Assembly (NCBI RefSeq): GCF_008086345.1
Contig: NZ_CP043006.1
Span: forward strand, 990,032-1,054,031
Direction of reading: 5' to 3'
Length of the DNA: 64,000 nt
From: Chitinophaga sp. XS-30
GTDB lineage: Bacteria; Bacteroidota; Bacteroidia; Chitinophagales; Chitinophagaceae
The translations under genes and the position numbers were made by a program. The notes beneath the pieces are model-generated. The model was given only the letters and a program-made list of their open reading frames with translations, had not been told where the DNA came from and searched no databases. Positions 24,194-32,948 of the stretch are shown here, in pieces. Position 1 is the first letter of the stretch. Each line of letters starts with the position of its first letter.

Positions 24194-25168
24194 TCAAATA
24201 ATTCCTTCTCTGATTAAATCGTGTAAATGTATAATTCCGTGATACTGATCACCGTTCATGACCAGCAATTGGGTAATATCGTATGCTCTCATGAGCTCCA
24301 GGGCATTTACGGCCAGCTCATCGTGACCAATGGTCTTGGGGTTGCGGCTCATGATGTCTTCAGCTATTACGCCGCTGGCATCCATGTTCTTTTCCAGCAT
24401 CCGCCGGAGGTCGCCGTCCGTAATGATCCCTTCCAGCCCGCCTTTGTCATTCACCACACCGGTCACCCCGAGCATTTTCGAGGAGATCTCCACGATCACT
24501 TCCCGCAGGGTGCTTTTCAGCTTAACTTTCGGGATCTGGTGCAGGCGGCTCAGGTCGCCTACCCGGAGATACAGTTTCTTCCCCAGTGTGCCGCCGGGGT
24601 GAAATCTGGCAAAATCCTCCGCGGTGAACCCTTTCAGTTCAATAAGACAAACCGCCAGGGCATCACCCATAACAAGCTGGGCCGTTGTGCTGGAAGTAGG
24701 GGCCAGGTTATTGGGACAAGCCTCCTGGGCTACGCTGGTATTCAGCACAAAATGTGCCGACTGCGCCAGGTAGGAATCCATTTTGCCTACCATGGCTATC
24801 AGGGTATTGCCCATATTCTTCAGCAAGGGAACCAGTACCTTTACCTCCGGGGATTCCCCGCTTTTGGAGATGCAAAGCACCACATCATCAGGAGTGATCA
24901 TCCCCAGATCGCCATGGATGGCGTCCGCAGCATGCATAAAGAGGGCGGGAGTGCCCGTGGAATTGAAGGTGGCAACAATCTTTTGGGCGATAACCGCGCT
25001 TTTGCCTATCCCGGTGACCACCACCCGGCCCCGGCATTGCGCGACCAGGTTGACCGTTTGTTCAAAATCGTCATTGACAAAGGCCTCCAAACCTTCAATG
25101 GCAGCGGCCTCCAGCTTGATGGTCCTCTTTCCTGTTTCCCGGATATTAACGGTGATCTTCTGTTTCAT
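24194..25168 (-). CDS. kdsD: D-arabinose-5-phosphate isomerase, KpsF/GutQ family
   Basis: This enzyme converts ribulose-5-phosphate to arabinose-5-phosphate, the first step to Kdo for lipopolysaccharide. A SIS domain spans about residues 30-185 (RVVVTGIGKSAVIAQKIVATFNSTG, then HGDLGMI, CISKSGESPEV, TSSTTAQLVMGDALAVCL and FHPGGTLGKKL). Two CBS domains follow in the C-terminal 120 residues (EGIITDGDLRRML and the final ITQLLVM...IIHLHDLI). Length 324 aa is normal. A -7 match (TAAATTTG on the minus strand, 25179-25186) lies just ahead of the start, implying a very short leader. It is divergent from recQ. Confidence 0.9.
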   Translation of the reverse strand: MKQKITVNIRETGKRTIKLEAAAIEGLEAFVNDDFEQTVNLVAQCRGRVVVTGIGKSAVIAQKIVATFNSTGTPALFMHAADAIHGDLGMITPDDVVLCISKSGESPEVKVLVPLLKNMGNTLIAMVGKMDSYLAQSAHFVLNTSVAQEACPNNLAPTSSTTAQLVMGDALAVCLIELKGFTAEDFARFHPGGTLGKKLYLRVGDLSRLHQIPKVKLKSTLREVIVEISSKMLGVTGVVNDKGGLEGIITDGDLRRMLEKNMDASGVIAEDIMSRNPKTIGHDELAVNALELMRAYDITQLLVMNGDQYHGIIHLHDLIREGII

Positions 25169-25345
25169 GCGGCAGCTACAAATTTATCATTTTTTAGTCA
25201 AGCCAGGCGGTCCTATAAATTATATTGTCATAAAGTAGTTTTTTGAGTAATTTCGTGTCCCCCAAAAAAACATGTTGAATAAATTTCATCTATCGGTTCT
25301 GTTGATTTCGTCTCTGGATTACACTAGTATTAAACATTTAACGTG

Positions 25346-27550
25346 ATGGCAGTTGCAAAGGTAAGTTTGTTGGATGCATTACACGAACATTTTGGGTTTG
25401 ATTCCTTCAAGGGAAACCAGGAGAAGATCATTAAAAATATACTTTCCGGAAAAGATACATTCGTGATAATGCCTACAGGTGGCGGTAAATCCCTGTGTTA
25501 CCAGCTCCCCGCGCTCATGAGCCCGGGCGTGGCGCTCATCGTAAGCCCCCTGATAGCGCTGATGAAAAACCAGGTAGACCTGGTTCGGTCATACAGCAGT
25601 AAGGACAATGTGGCCCACTTTCTCAATTCCACCCTCACCAAGGCCCAGATCAAGAAAGTACGCACGGACCTCCAGTCCGGAAAGACCAAAATGCTGTATG
25701 TGGCGCCCGAAACGCTTACGAAACAGGAAAATATCGACTTCTTCAAGGAACTGGAAATATCCTTTATCGCGGTGGACGAAGCGCATTGCATCTCCGAATG
25801 GGGGCATGATTTCCGGCCGGAATACCGCCGGCTGAAGGAAATGATCGACATGATCAGCAGCAAGCTGCCGGTCATCGCCCTGACGGCTACCGCTACGCCA
25901 AAGGTGCAAAGCGATATTGTCAAGAACCTGGAATTGAGGTCGCCCGAGATCTTCATGTCCTCCTTCAACCGCCCGAACCTGTATTACGAGATCAGGCCCA
26001 AGCGGAAAAAGGACCAGACGATCCGGGAGATCGTTAAATTCATTCACCTGCACAAAGGTAAAAGCGGCATCATCTACACGCTGAACCGCAAAACCACCGA
26101 GGAGCTGGCCGATATGCTCGTGGCCAACGGCATCAGGGCCGTAGCCTATCATGCGGGACTCGATTCCGGCACCCGGGCGCAGCGGCAGGATATGTTCCTG
26201 CTGGAAGATGTGGAGGTCATCGTGGCCACTATCGCCTTCGGTATGGGGATCGATAAACCGGACGTCCGTTTTGTGATCCATTACAACATTCCCAAAAGCC
26301 TGGAAAACTATTACCAGGAAACCGGCCGCGCCGGACGGGACGGGCTCGAAGGCATCTGCGTATGTTTCTACTCCTACCAGGATGTGCAGAAGCTGGAGCA
26401 CCTGATGCGGGACAAGCCGCTCAGCGAAAGGGAAATGGGCGCGCAGCTCATCAACGAAACCGTTGCCTACGCAGAGAGCGCCGTCTGCCGCCGGAAAGTG
26501 ATCCTCCATTATTTCGGGGAGAAATATGAACAGGAGAATTGCGGCAAATGCGACAATTGCCTCAATCCGAAAGAGAAAATAGAGGTGAAGAACCGCGTGG
26601 TGATCACCCTGAAGGCCATTCAGAAGCTGGAAGAGCGCTTCGGGACGGATTACGTCGTGAATATCATCACCGGTAAAGCCAACCCCCAGATCACCACTTT
26701 CCGGCACGACAAGCTGGATGTATTCGGGGAAGGGAAGGAGTTTGACGCACATTTCTGGAATTCCCTCATCCGGCAGATGATGCTGGAGGGCTTGATAGAA
26801 AAGGATATTGAAGAGTACGGCCTGCTGAAGATCACCGAAAAAGGCCGCAAGTTCATCAAAAAACCATTTTCCATCTGGGTAGCACTGAACCATCAGTTCG
26901 AAGAAGATACCGCCGCGGAGGAAGAAGACGCCCTGTCCGCCGAAGCCCAGGCTTCCGCAGATCCCGTGCTTTTCGACATGCTGAAAGAGCTGCGCAAAAA
27001 GGTCGCCAAAGAAAAGAATCTCCCCCCATTCGTCATCTTCCTGGAAACATCCCTGGAAGATATGGCCACGCAATACCCCACCACCGTTCAGGAACTGGAA
27101 AAGATCCAGGGAGTGAGCAAAGGAAAAGCGGTCCGCTACGGAAAGGTTTTCGTGGATGTGATCGCCCGGTTCGTGGAAGAGAACGACATCGTGAAACCCG
27201 ATGATTTTGTGATGAAAAGCGTGGTGAATAAAAGCGGGCTGAAAGTTTTCATCATCCAGAACATCGACAAGAAAATGCCGCTGGAAACCATCGCCAAAAA
27301 TAAAGAACTGAGCATCCCGCAGCTGCTGGACGAAATGGAGACCATCGTAGCCAGCGGTACCAAGCTCAATCTGGATTATTGCATCGATGAGGAACTGGAC
27401 GATTATGCGCAGGACGAGATCATCGAATACTTCAAAGGCTGCGAAACCTCCAGTCTGCAGGTAGCCAAAGATGAACTGACGGAAGGAAACTATACGATCG
27501 AACAACTGAAGCTGATGCGGATAAAATTTCTGGTGGAATATGGGAACTGA
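25346..27550 (+). CDS. recQ: ATP-dependent DNA helicase RecQ
   Basis: RecQ unwinds DNA 3' to 5' in recombination and replication-fork repair. Seen in order: MPTGGGKSLCYQLPA (motif I), VSPLIALMKNQV (Ia), VDEAHCISEWGHDFRPEY (motif II plus the aromatic-rich loop), ALTATATPKV (III), then YQETGRAGRDG (VI). The zinc-binding RQC region has the expected cysteines (VCRRK...CGKCDNC) and the C-terminal third carries an HRDC-type region. ATG at 25346 is chosen over a GTG one codon earlier. Length 734 aa is typical. The DUF3050 pseudogene starts within its stop region. Confidence 0.93.
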   Translation: MAVAKVSLLDALHEHFGFDSFKGNQEKIIKNILSGKDTFVIMPTGGGKSLCYQLPALMSPGVALIVSPLIALMKNQVDLVRSYSSKDNVAHFLNSTLTKAQIKKVRTDLQSGKTKMLYVAPETLTKQENIDFFKELEISFIAVDEAHCISEWGHDFRPEYRRLKEMIDMISSKLPVIALTATATPKVQSDIVKNLELRSPEIFMSSFNRPNLYYEIRPKRKKDQTIREIVKFIHLHKGKSGIIYTLNRKTTEELADMLVANGIRAVAYHAGLDSGTRAQRQDMFLLEDVEVIVATIAFGMGIDKPDVRFVIHYNIPKSLENYYQETGRAGRDGLEGICVCFYSYQDVQKLEHLMRDKPLSEREMGAQLINETVAYAESAVCRRKVILHYFGEKYEQENCGKCDNCLNPKEKIEVKNRVVITLKAIQKLEERFGTDYVVNIITGKANPQITTFRHDKLDVFGEGKEFDAHFWNSLIRQMMLEGLIEKDIEEYGLLKITEKGRKFIKKPFSIWVALNHQFEEDTAAEEEDALSAEAQASADPVLFDMLKELRKKVAKEKNLPPFVIFLETSLEDMATQYPTTVQELEKIQGVSKGKAVRYGKVFVDVIARFVEENDIVKPDDFVMKSVVNKSGLKVFIIQNIDKKMPLETIAKNKELSIPQLLDEMETIVASGTKLNLDYCIDEELDDYAQDEIIEYFKGCETSSLQVAKDELTEGNYTIEQLKLMRIKFLVEYGN

Positions 27551-28103
27551 GTTGATCCGGCAGCAGATCTCCCCGGTACGCGCCCGCATCGTGGAACATC
27601 CGCTTTACAGCCGTTTACAGACCATAGAGGATGTTTGCCGCTTTATGGAGCATCATGTTTTGCGGTTTGGGACTTTATGAGCCTGTTGAAAGGCCTGCAA
27701 AGGGAGCTGACCTGCGTATCCACCCCCTGGGTACCCCAGGGTGCTCCCGGGACCCGGTACCTGATCAATGAGATCGTTACAGGGGAGGAAAGCGATGTGG
27801 ATGCTGAAGGCAGCCGTGTTTACCTACGGCCGGGAAGACCTGATCCCGGACATGTTCCATTCCCTGGTAAAAGACCTGAACGCCCAATTTCCCGGCAAGC
27901 TGGATATCTTCATTTATTACCTGGAAAGGCACATTGAAGTGGACGGGGACCATCACAGCCGGCTGGCGCAACAGATGGTGGAAGAGCTTTGCGGGGATGA
28001 TGCTGGTTTATGGTCGGAATGCGCAGCATATGCCGCGAAAGCCCTGGCGTTGCGGGACCGGTTGTGGAGCGGCATCCTGGAGGGACAAGAAAATCTTCAA
28101 TAA
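27540..28103 (+). pseudogene. DUF3050 (haem-oxygenase-like fold) gene, frameshifted and internally deleted
   Basis: The start ATG at 27540 overlaps recQ by 11 nt. Frame one reads [20 protein letters not shown]...FMEHHV and then stops at 27678. One base is missing in the T run at about 27657-27662; from there a second frame continues the family sequence ([43 protein letters not shown]). At about 27808 the match jumps, out of frame, to the C-terminal part ([31 protein letters not shown], ending near [13 protein letters not shown]). Known members are about 250 residues; some 65 middle residues are absent here. Two independent lesions make a non-functional relic likely rather than a sequencing error. 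Confidence 0.85.
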
Positions 28104-28107
28104 ACTT

Positions 28108-28137
28108 TTTGTTTTTTAAAAGTTTGTCTTACTTTTG
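28108..28137 (+). promoter_or_regulatory. promoter of tRNA-Phe
   Basis: TTTG (28108-28111) and TACTTTTG (28130-28137) are separated by 18 nt, matching the -33/-7 form of the phylum. Transcription would start near 28144, about 20 nt before the tRNA. The region between the DUF3050 relic and the tRNA is rich in T and A. Confidence 0.65.
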
Positions 28138-28164
28138 CAGTCCCCTTAACAAAACGGGGTACCT

Positions 28165-28237
28165 GGTGCGGTAGCTCAGTTGGTAGAGCAAAGGACTGAA
28201 AATCCTTGTGTCGCCGGTTCGATCCCGGCCCACACCA
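28165..28237 (+). tRNA. tRNA-Phe (anticodon GAA)
   Basis: A complete 73-nt cloverleaf: D arm GCTC/GAGC, anticodon stem AAGGA/TCCTT with loop CTGAAAA (GAA anticodon, Phe), variable loop GTGTC, T arm GCCGG TTCGATC CCGGC, and discriminator A. The 3' CCA is not encoded. The acceptor stem (GGTGCGG with CCACACC) has one C-A mismatch at pair 5-68; all other pairs are Watson-Crick. Its own promoter and a terminator flank it. Confidence 0.93.
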
Positions 28238-28591
28238 CAGAAAGCCTTCGGTTTCCGGAGGCTTTTTTTATGCACCAAAGGCGCCGGCTGGCGGGAGATT
28301 GATCTGTTTTGGCACGAAAAGCAGCACTGGCATAATACGGGGTTAAACGCAGGTTTATTTTTGCCGCCTTTTCGGCACTCATTGTGTCATTATATTGAGT
28401 TATTTAAACAAACGGACCCGTAAGGGTTAAAGGGAATTCCCTCTCTTTTTCCACAGAACAGCCTTCGAAGTTCGAAGAACCGGGGGAAAACCGGAAAAGG
28501 CCATATTGAAAAAACAGCCCTTTTTTGTTCCTCACAAATGATTGATTTTCATTGTAGGTTTCTTCTCGTTCTCACTTCAAATAACATCTGC
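28238..28591. other. intergenic region after tRNA-Phe
   Basis: It holds the tRNA terminator and an otherwise gene-free stretch. A tandem palindrome, CTTCGAAGTTCGAAG, lies at 28463-28477. No direct repeat of the tRNA 3' end was seen, so an integration site is not supported. Nothing else was recognised. Confidence 0.4.
28241..28269 (+). terminator. terminator of tRNA-Phe
   Basis: An 11-bp stem with one G-T pair (arms 28241-28251 and 28255-28265) and a 3-nt loop is followed by a seven-T run ending at 28269, directly after the tRNA. Confidence 0.8.
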
Positions 28592-29185
28592 TCAAGGATC
28601 ATTCCTTCGCTTTCTTGCATGCTGCTGCCTTACCCGGCTAAGCGTTTCCCGGGACAAACCGAGGAACGAAGCGATCATATGCAACGGTACCCGGTCGTAG
28701 ATCGTGGAATATGTTCTGAGGAAGTTATCGTATTTCTCTTCTGCGGTGTCACTGATATTGCTAAAAATTCTGTTTTGGTGTGCTTCATAATTGTTAGCTG
28801 TCAGTTGCTCTATCAGGTTTTTAAAATTGGGGATGGTCTCAACCAGATAATTGAATTTTCCCTTCTCTATCATCAGCAATTCGCTGTTCTCCAGCGCATC
28901 GATGTTATACCTGGAAGGTTGGCCTGATTGATAACTGGAATAGTCATTTATCCACCAATTCTCTATAGCAAACCTCATAATATGATCCCGACCGTCTTCG
29001 CCAACACGATACAGCCGAAGGCATCCTTTCGCAACAAAACTCTGGAAATGGCTGACATCGCCTTCCTGCAATAAATACTGGTGTTTACGGATCTTCTTTG
29101 GTATGGTCACTTCCTCTACAAGTCTAAGTTCATCCCCGGTCAGACTACCTTTTTCAACCAGGTATTTTGCTAAAGATTCGAACAT
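28592..29185 (-). CDS. Crp/Fnr family transcriptional regulator
   Basis: The start at 29185 (MFESLAKYLVEKG) is chosen because the longer frame only adds hydrophobic residues typical of upstream noise. The 197-residue protein has a cyclic-nucleotide-binding-type beta roll (LQEGDVSHFQSFVAKGCLRLYRVGEDGRDHIMRFAIE, about residues 38-80), a long dimer helix, and a degenerate C-terminal helix-turn-helix (PLHMIASFLGLSRETLSRVRQQ). There are no FNR-type cluster cysteines. Ligand unknown. The upstream neighbour on the same strand is an SDR oxidoreductase, a frequent partner for this subfamily; local base composition looks lower in G+C than the flanks. Confidence 0.85.
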   Translation of the reverse strand: MFESLAKYLVEKGSLTGDELRLVEEVTIPKKIRKHQYLLQEGDVSHFQSFVAKGCLRLYRVGEDGRDHIMRFAIENWWINDYSSYQSGQPSRYNIDALENSELLMIEKGKFNYLVETIPNFKNLIEQLTANNYEAHQNRIFSNISDTAEEKYDNFLRTYSTIYDRVPLHMIASFLGLSRETLSRVRQQHARKRRNDP

Positions 29186-29258
29186 TATCAAACAGCTTTC
29201 CCCAAAGCTATTTAAAAATCTTATCAATCGAATCGGGTAAGATGCGAACAGAAAGACG

Positions 29259-29308
29259 AACAAACGGCAGTATGCCTGAATCCGGAGTTCTGCATACTGC
29301 CGTTTGTT
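29259..29308 (-). terminator. long hairpin between the SDR and Crp/Fnr genes
   Basis: A perfect 17-bp inverted repeat (29259-29275 with 29292-29308) with a 16-nt loop lies 4 bp after the SDR stop codon on the minus strand. The distal arm ends T-rich (GTTTGTT) and a T/C-rich tail follows, so it can terminate the SDR transcript before the regulator gene. The stem is unusually long and exact. Confidence 0.65.
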
Positions 29309-29312
29309 TCAG

Positions 29313-30080
29313 TTATTTCATCAGGCTGATATTGGTCAACCCGCCATCTGAAAGAATCTCGCTGCCGAGGATGAAGGAAGAATCATCAGAAGCGAGGAAT
29401 GCGGCGGCCTTGCCTATATCGGACGGCAAGCCCTGCCTCCCCGCAGGTGTTAGGTCTTTCCAGATTTGTTTAACCTGATCAACCTGCTCCTGTGGTACGA
29501 TCTTGGCAAATACGGGTGTATCAACTGAACCTGGCGATAGTGCATTCACCCTGATCCTTCTAGATAACAAATCGAGCGACAATCCTTTCGCCAGTGAAAT
29601 TACAGCTGCTTTAGCGGCACTGTATATGGTCATTCCTGGTGCTGCGCGATGCGCGGCGCTGGACCCAATCAGAATAATTGAGGCGCCATCATTTAAATAT
29701 GGCAATGCTTTTTGAACCGTGAAGTAGCTGCTCTTCAAATTCAGATCCATATACTGATCATAGTTGTCTTCTGTGACATCGGTAATCACTGCCATTGGAC
29801 TGCCATCTACAACGCCGCCAGCATTGACAACCAGGGTATCAATTTTTCCGAACTTATCAAATGTCCCTTTGAATATTCGTTCCAGATCGTCCATGTTTGT
29901 CACATCTCCTTTGATACCCATGAAACCCGTTCCAAGTTCTTTAACGGACCTGTCAAGTGTTTCCTGATTTCTTCCGGTGATAGTACCGGTTGCACCTTCG
30001 TTGCTGAATGCTGCTGCAATGCCAAACCCTATACCGCTGTTACCTCCGGTTATTACGGCTACTTTGTCTTTTAATTTCAT
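29313..30080 (-). CDS. SDR family oxidoreductase
   Basis: A classical short-chain dehydrogenase: NAD(P) motif TGGNSGIGFGIA (near residue 12), NAGG at about 88, catalytic Ser in IILIGSSAAHR, the YSAAK motif (Tyr/Lys) and NALSPGSVDTP after it. Start at 30080 (MKLKDKVAVITGG) matches the family; length is 255 aa. The substrate cannot be predicted. On the same strand a Crp/Fnr regulator follows after a strong hairpin. TGACA and TGTCA half-sites 18 nt apart (30142-30169) lie upstream and could be a regulator site. Confidence 0.88.
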   Translation of the reverse strand: MKLKDKVAVITGGNSGIGFGIAAAFSNEGATGTITGRNQETLDRSVKELGTGFMGIKGDVTNMDDLERIFKGTFDKFGKIDTLVVNAGGVVDGSPMAVITDVTEDNYDQYMDLNLKSSYFTVQKALPYLNDGASIILIGSSAAHRAAPGMTIYSAAKAAVISLAKGLSLDLLSRRIRVNALSPGSVDTPVFAKIVPQEQVDQVKQIWKDLTPAGRQGLPSDIGKAAAFLASDDSSFILGSEILSDGGLTNISLMK

Positions 30081-30281
30081 CGTTTTCGATTTTATTATAA
30101 AGCAAAGTTGAGCCATTTATGCCCTTGGGAACAAGGACATCTGACACAAAATATTCGTGATAAATGTCACCGAAATAAGGCTGTGTCAGGAGGTTCGTGC
30201 ATGATACCGGACTTCATGATACAACCCTGAAGCACCCTTCTTTTGATCAGCATTACGCTACTTCACATTCCCCGCAAAACA

Positions 30282-30310
30282 TGCGGAGAATAACGCGCTT
30301 ATTCTCCGCA
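30282..30310 (-). terminator. hairpin at the end of the basic hypothetical gene
   Basis: A perfect 12-bp stem (30282-30293 with 30299-30310) with a 5-nt loop overlaps the stop codon of the minus-strand gene at 30299. A TTTT run follows three nt later on that strand, which supports this gene being transcribed. Confidence 0.6.
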
Positions 30311-30583
30311 CCGCTCCCGGAACTCGTCTCCTGTATTTCCCCCAGCCTCCAACACACCCCCATAACGCCGCACAAGTGCCGTCAATTCATCAAAATAAAC
30401 CGGCTGCCGCCATAGCTGATCCAGCTTTTCCCCAAGCCGGCCGGCCTTCAACAGATTTTCAGACAATGGCTTCCGGTGAATGGAAACATTTGTTCTCATA
30501 TTCCTCAACTCCCGCTTCAGCTGTGTCAGCTTCGTTCTCAACTGTTTCTTGCTATGACGGCGCCTTGATTTCATTCTTTGCAT
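30299..30583 (-). CDS. hypothetical basic protein, 94 aa
   Basis: From ATG at 30583 the protein begins strongly basic and helical (MQRMKSRRRHSKKQLRTKLTQLKRELRN), likely a coiled coil, followed by a mixed part (LLKAGRLGEKLDQLWRQPVYFDELTALVRRYGG) and an acidic end. No family is recognised. The case for a gene is the codon-like composition, the terminator-like hairpin over its stop, and its place as a divergent neighbour of the MFS gene. Start could also be 30640 or 30574. Confidence 0.45.
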   Translation of the reverse strand: MQRMKSRRRHSKKQLRTKLTQLKRELRNMRTNVSIHRKPLSENLLKAGRLGEKLDQLWRQPVYFDELTALVRRYGGVLEAGGNTGDEFRERCGE

Positions 30584-30672
30584 ATTGAGTGTTTTTGACG
30601 CACATATTCCGGATACTGCTGCTAAACTTTTGCTAAACACTTGTTAATCGAAGGATTAATTATTTTTGATGA

Positions 30673-31974
30673 ATGACCACGAACCAGATCCCGCAAAATG
30701 CTACAACTGCCTGGCGGCTGAAAGCCATATTCACCGGCTCCATCGGTAACCTGGTAGAGTGGTACGACTGGTATGCCTATGCCGCATTCGCCCTCTATTT
30801 CGCGCCGGTTTTCTTCCCCACAGGCAATCCCACCGTACAATTGCTGAACACTGCTGCCATCTTTGCCGTTGGCTTCCTCATGCGGCCCATCGGCGGATGG
30901 CTGTTCGGCAGCATTGCGGACAGGCAGGGCAGGAGAACGGCCATGACCTTATCCGTATTACTGATGTCCTTCGGATCATTCATGATCGCCTGCACACCTT
31001 CCTACAAATCCATCGGCATCATGGCGCCGGTGCTGTTGCTGCTGGCGAGACTGCTGCAGGGGCTGAGCGTGGGAGGGGAGTATGGCACTTCCGCCACCTA
31101 TCTCAGCGAAATTGCTACGCCGGACCGGCGGGGATTCTTTTCCAGCTTTCAGTATGTTACACTGATAGGCGGGCAATTGCTGGCGCTGGGCATTCAGCTC
31201 TTGCTGCAAAAGATCTTTCTAACGCCCGAACAGCTGGCTAACTGGGGCTGGCGCATTCCTTTCGTGATCGGCGCCATCCTCGCGCTTGTTGCACTATATC
31301 TCCGGCGGAACATGCACGAATCCATTTCACTGGAAAACAAAGGGAAAGACCGGGGATCGGTTATTGTGCTGTTCACCAGGCATCCTAAAGCGGTGCTGAC
31401 GGTTGTGGGCCTGACCCTTGGAGGGACCATCGCTTTTTATACTTATACTACCTACATGCAGAAGTTCCTCGTGAATACGGTGAAGCTTTCCAAAGAAAAT
31501 TCCACGCTGATCTCTTTTTCCCTGATGCTGATCTATGCTGCGCTGCAACCTTTCTTCGGATGGCTGTCTGACAGGATCGGGAGAAAACCCCTGCTGATCG
31601 GCTTTGGGGTACTGGGCACGCTCTTTACGGTACCGATACTCACCGCAATAAGCGTGGCTTCCTCCGCCTGGGCTGCCTTCTTTCTGATACTGGCGGCGCT
31701 GCTGATCGTCAGCGGATATACCTCCATCAACGCCGTTGTGAAAGCGGAACTATTCCCGGCAGAAGTACGTGCGCTGGGCGTGGGCCTTCCCTATGCCCTT
31801 ACCGTGGCTATTTTTGGCGGTACTGCGGAATACCTGGCGCTGCACTTCAAAAATATCGGGCAGGAATCATGGTACTACTGGTACGTTACGGCATGTATCT
31901 TTGTTTCCCTGCTGGTGTACGTCACTGCTAAAGACAGCCGCAAGACCTCATTTATTGATAAAGAACAATTGTAA
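30673..31974 (+). CDS. MFS transporter, metabolite:H+ symporter (KgtP-like) type
   Basis: Twelve hydrophobic segments in 433 residues. The N-terminus has the MHS-family signature (GSIGNLVEWYDWYAYAAFALYFAPVFFP) and the loop 2-3 motif (GSIADRQGRR, residues about 80-90). Also seen are LLQGLSVGGEYGTSATYLSE and, in the second half, FGWLSDRIGRKPLL. MHS members carry alpha-ketoglutarate, citrate, proline or shikimate with protons; the substrate cannot be fixed. The gene ends 4 bp before the next start, so the MFS, carotenoid and HemJ-like genes may be one transcript. Confidence 0.88.
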   Translation: MTTNQIPQNATTAWRLKAIFTGSIGNLVEWYDWYAYAAFALYFAPVFFPTGNPTVQLLNTAAIFAVGFLMRPIGGWLFGSIADRQGRRTAMTLSVLLMSFGSFMIACTPSYKSIGIMAPVLLLLARLLQGLSVGGEYGTSATYLSEIATPDRRGFFSSFQYVTLIGGQLLALGIQLLLQKIFLTPEQLANWGWRIPFVIGAILALVALYLRRNMHESISLENKGKDRGSVIVLFTRHPKAVLTVVGLTLGGTIAFYTYTTYMQKFLVNTVKLSKENSTLISFSLMLIYAALQPFFGWLSDRIGRKPLLIGFGVLGTLFTVPILTAISVASSAWAAFFLILAALLIVSGYTSINAVVKAELFPAEVRALGVGLPYALTVAIFGGTAEYLALHFKNIGQESWYYWYVTACIFVSLLVYVTAKDSRKTSFIDKEQL

Positions 31975-31978
31975 CGCT

Positions 31979-32929
31979 ATGCTCCCTTTTGCCGGAATGC
32001 CCTATGGCCCTGCCCCTTCGTTTTGTTTTCCACTGACTGAACTGTGCATGTATATCCTCTTTGCGCTTTGCTGCATGCACGCCTGGAAGCGCGGGGCGGG
32101 CAGCATGGCCTACCTGCTTGGGGGACTGGGGTTCGGATTATTGCTGGAGTACGTGAATGTTGCCACCAGCGCAGGTTACGTGTATGGCAAATTTATGCTG
32201 ATGTTGGGTGTGCCGCCGAACGATATTCCCGTTTGCATAGGCATGGGGTGGGCGGTAATTATGTACACGGCCCGGCTTGTTACCGATGCCTTGCATGTTC
32301 CCCTTTGGGCCGCCGCCGCGATAGACAGTTTGCTGGCCATTAATATTGATCTGAGTATGGATGTGGTCGCCTATCGCCTGCATATGTGGCATTGGGATTG
32401 GGAAAACCGTGCGGGTGTTGAGTTTTCACTGACCGGAGGATGGTTCGGCATTCCATACGGCAACTTCTACGGATGGCTGCTCGTCGTTTTCTACTATTCC
32501 TCTTTCGCGCGGTTGCTGGAAAAGACAAAGCTGGCAAAACATACTGCCTGGCGTATCCTTACCCCATTGCTGTCCATCCTCCTTTCACAGATCGCCCTGT
32601 ATATTTCCCTGTTTCCCCTGTCTGACTGGCTGAAGCTGCTGGGCGTTACCAGCACACACCGGTTCATTGCGGTGCTGGCCATCTTTGCCCTCCTCGCGGT
32701 TGCCGGCTTGCGTCAAAGAAAAATACAGACCGGCGCTAAACTGCCCCTGGTCACCTGGCTGGTGCCGGCATGGTTCCACGTGTATTTCATCAGCTGGTTT
32801 TTCGCAGCGGGATTTTACCAGGAGAACGGCTGGATGACTTTCTGGAGCATCACGAATTTTATAGCCGGCTGCATTATCCACTGGCTGTTGTATAAAACGC
32901 TGACAAAACGCAGCACCGCATCCATCTGA
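31979..32929 (+). CDS. carotenoid biosynthesis protein, CruF-like (DUF422)
   Basis: The ATG at 31979 follows the MFS stop by 4 bp and begins MLPFAGMPYGPAPSFCF. The 316-residue protein has several membrane segments and the DUF422/CruF pattern: a Glu-Tyr in LLLEYVNVATSAGYVYGKF, IDLSMDVVAYRLHMWHWDW, and IPYGNFYGWLLVVFYY. CruF is a carotenoid 1',2'-hydratase in other bacteria, but the wider family also includes uncharacterised members, so the precise reaction is uncertain. No other carotenoid genes (crtB, crtI) are in this window. Confidence 0.75.
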   Translation: MLPFAGMPYGPAPSFCFPLTELCMYILFALCCMHAWKRGAGSMAYLLGGLGFGLLLEYVNVATSAGYVYGKFMLMLGVPPNDIPVCIGMGWAVIMYTARLVTDALHVPLWAAAAIDSLLAINIDLSMDVVAYRLHMWHWDWENRAGVEFSLTGGWFGIPYGNFYGWLLVVFYYSSFARLLEKTKLAKHTAWRILTPLLSILLSQIALYISLFPLSDWLKLLGVTSTHRFIAVLAIFALLAVAGLRQRKIQTGAKLPLVTWLVPAWFHVYFISWFFAAGFYQENGWMTFWSITNFIAGCIIHWLLYKTLTKRSTASI

Positions 32930-32948
32930 ATTATGTAATTTGCAGCAC

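Noticed and set aside
25589..27589. 666-codon frame antisense to recQ, and similar long antisense frames opposite feoB, gltD, gltB and the PNGase F-type gene
   Set aside because: Shadow frames produced by the codon bias of real genes; they contain no family motifs.
28165..30310. tRNA-linked integrative element
   Set aside because: No integrase and no direct repeat of the tRNA 3' end were found; only two ordinary genes follow.
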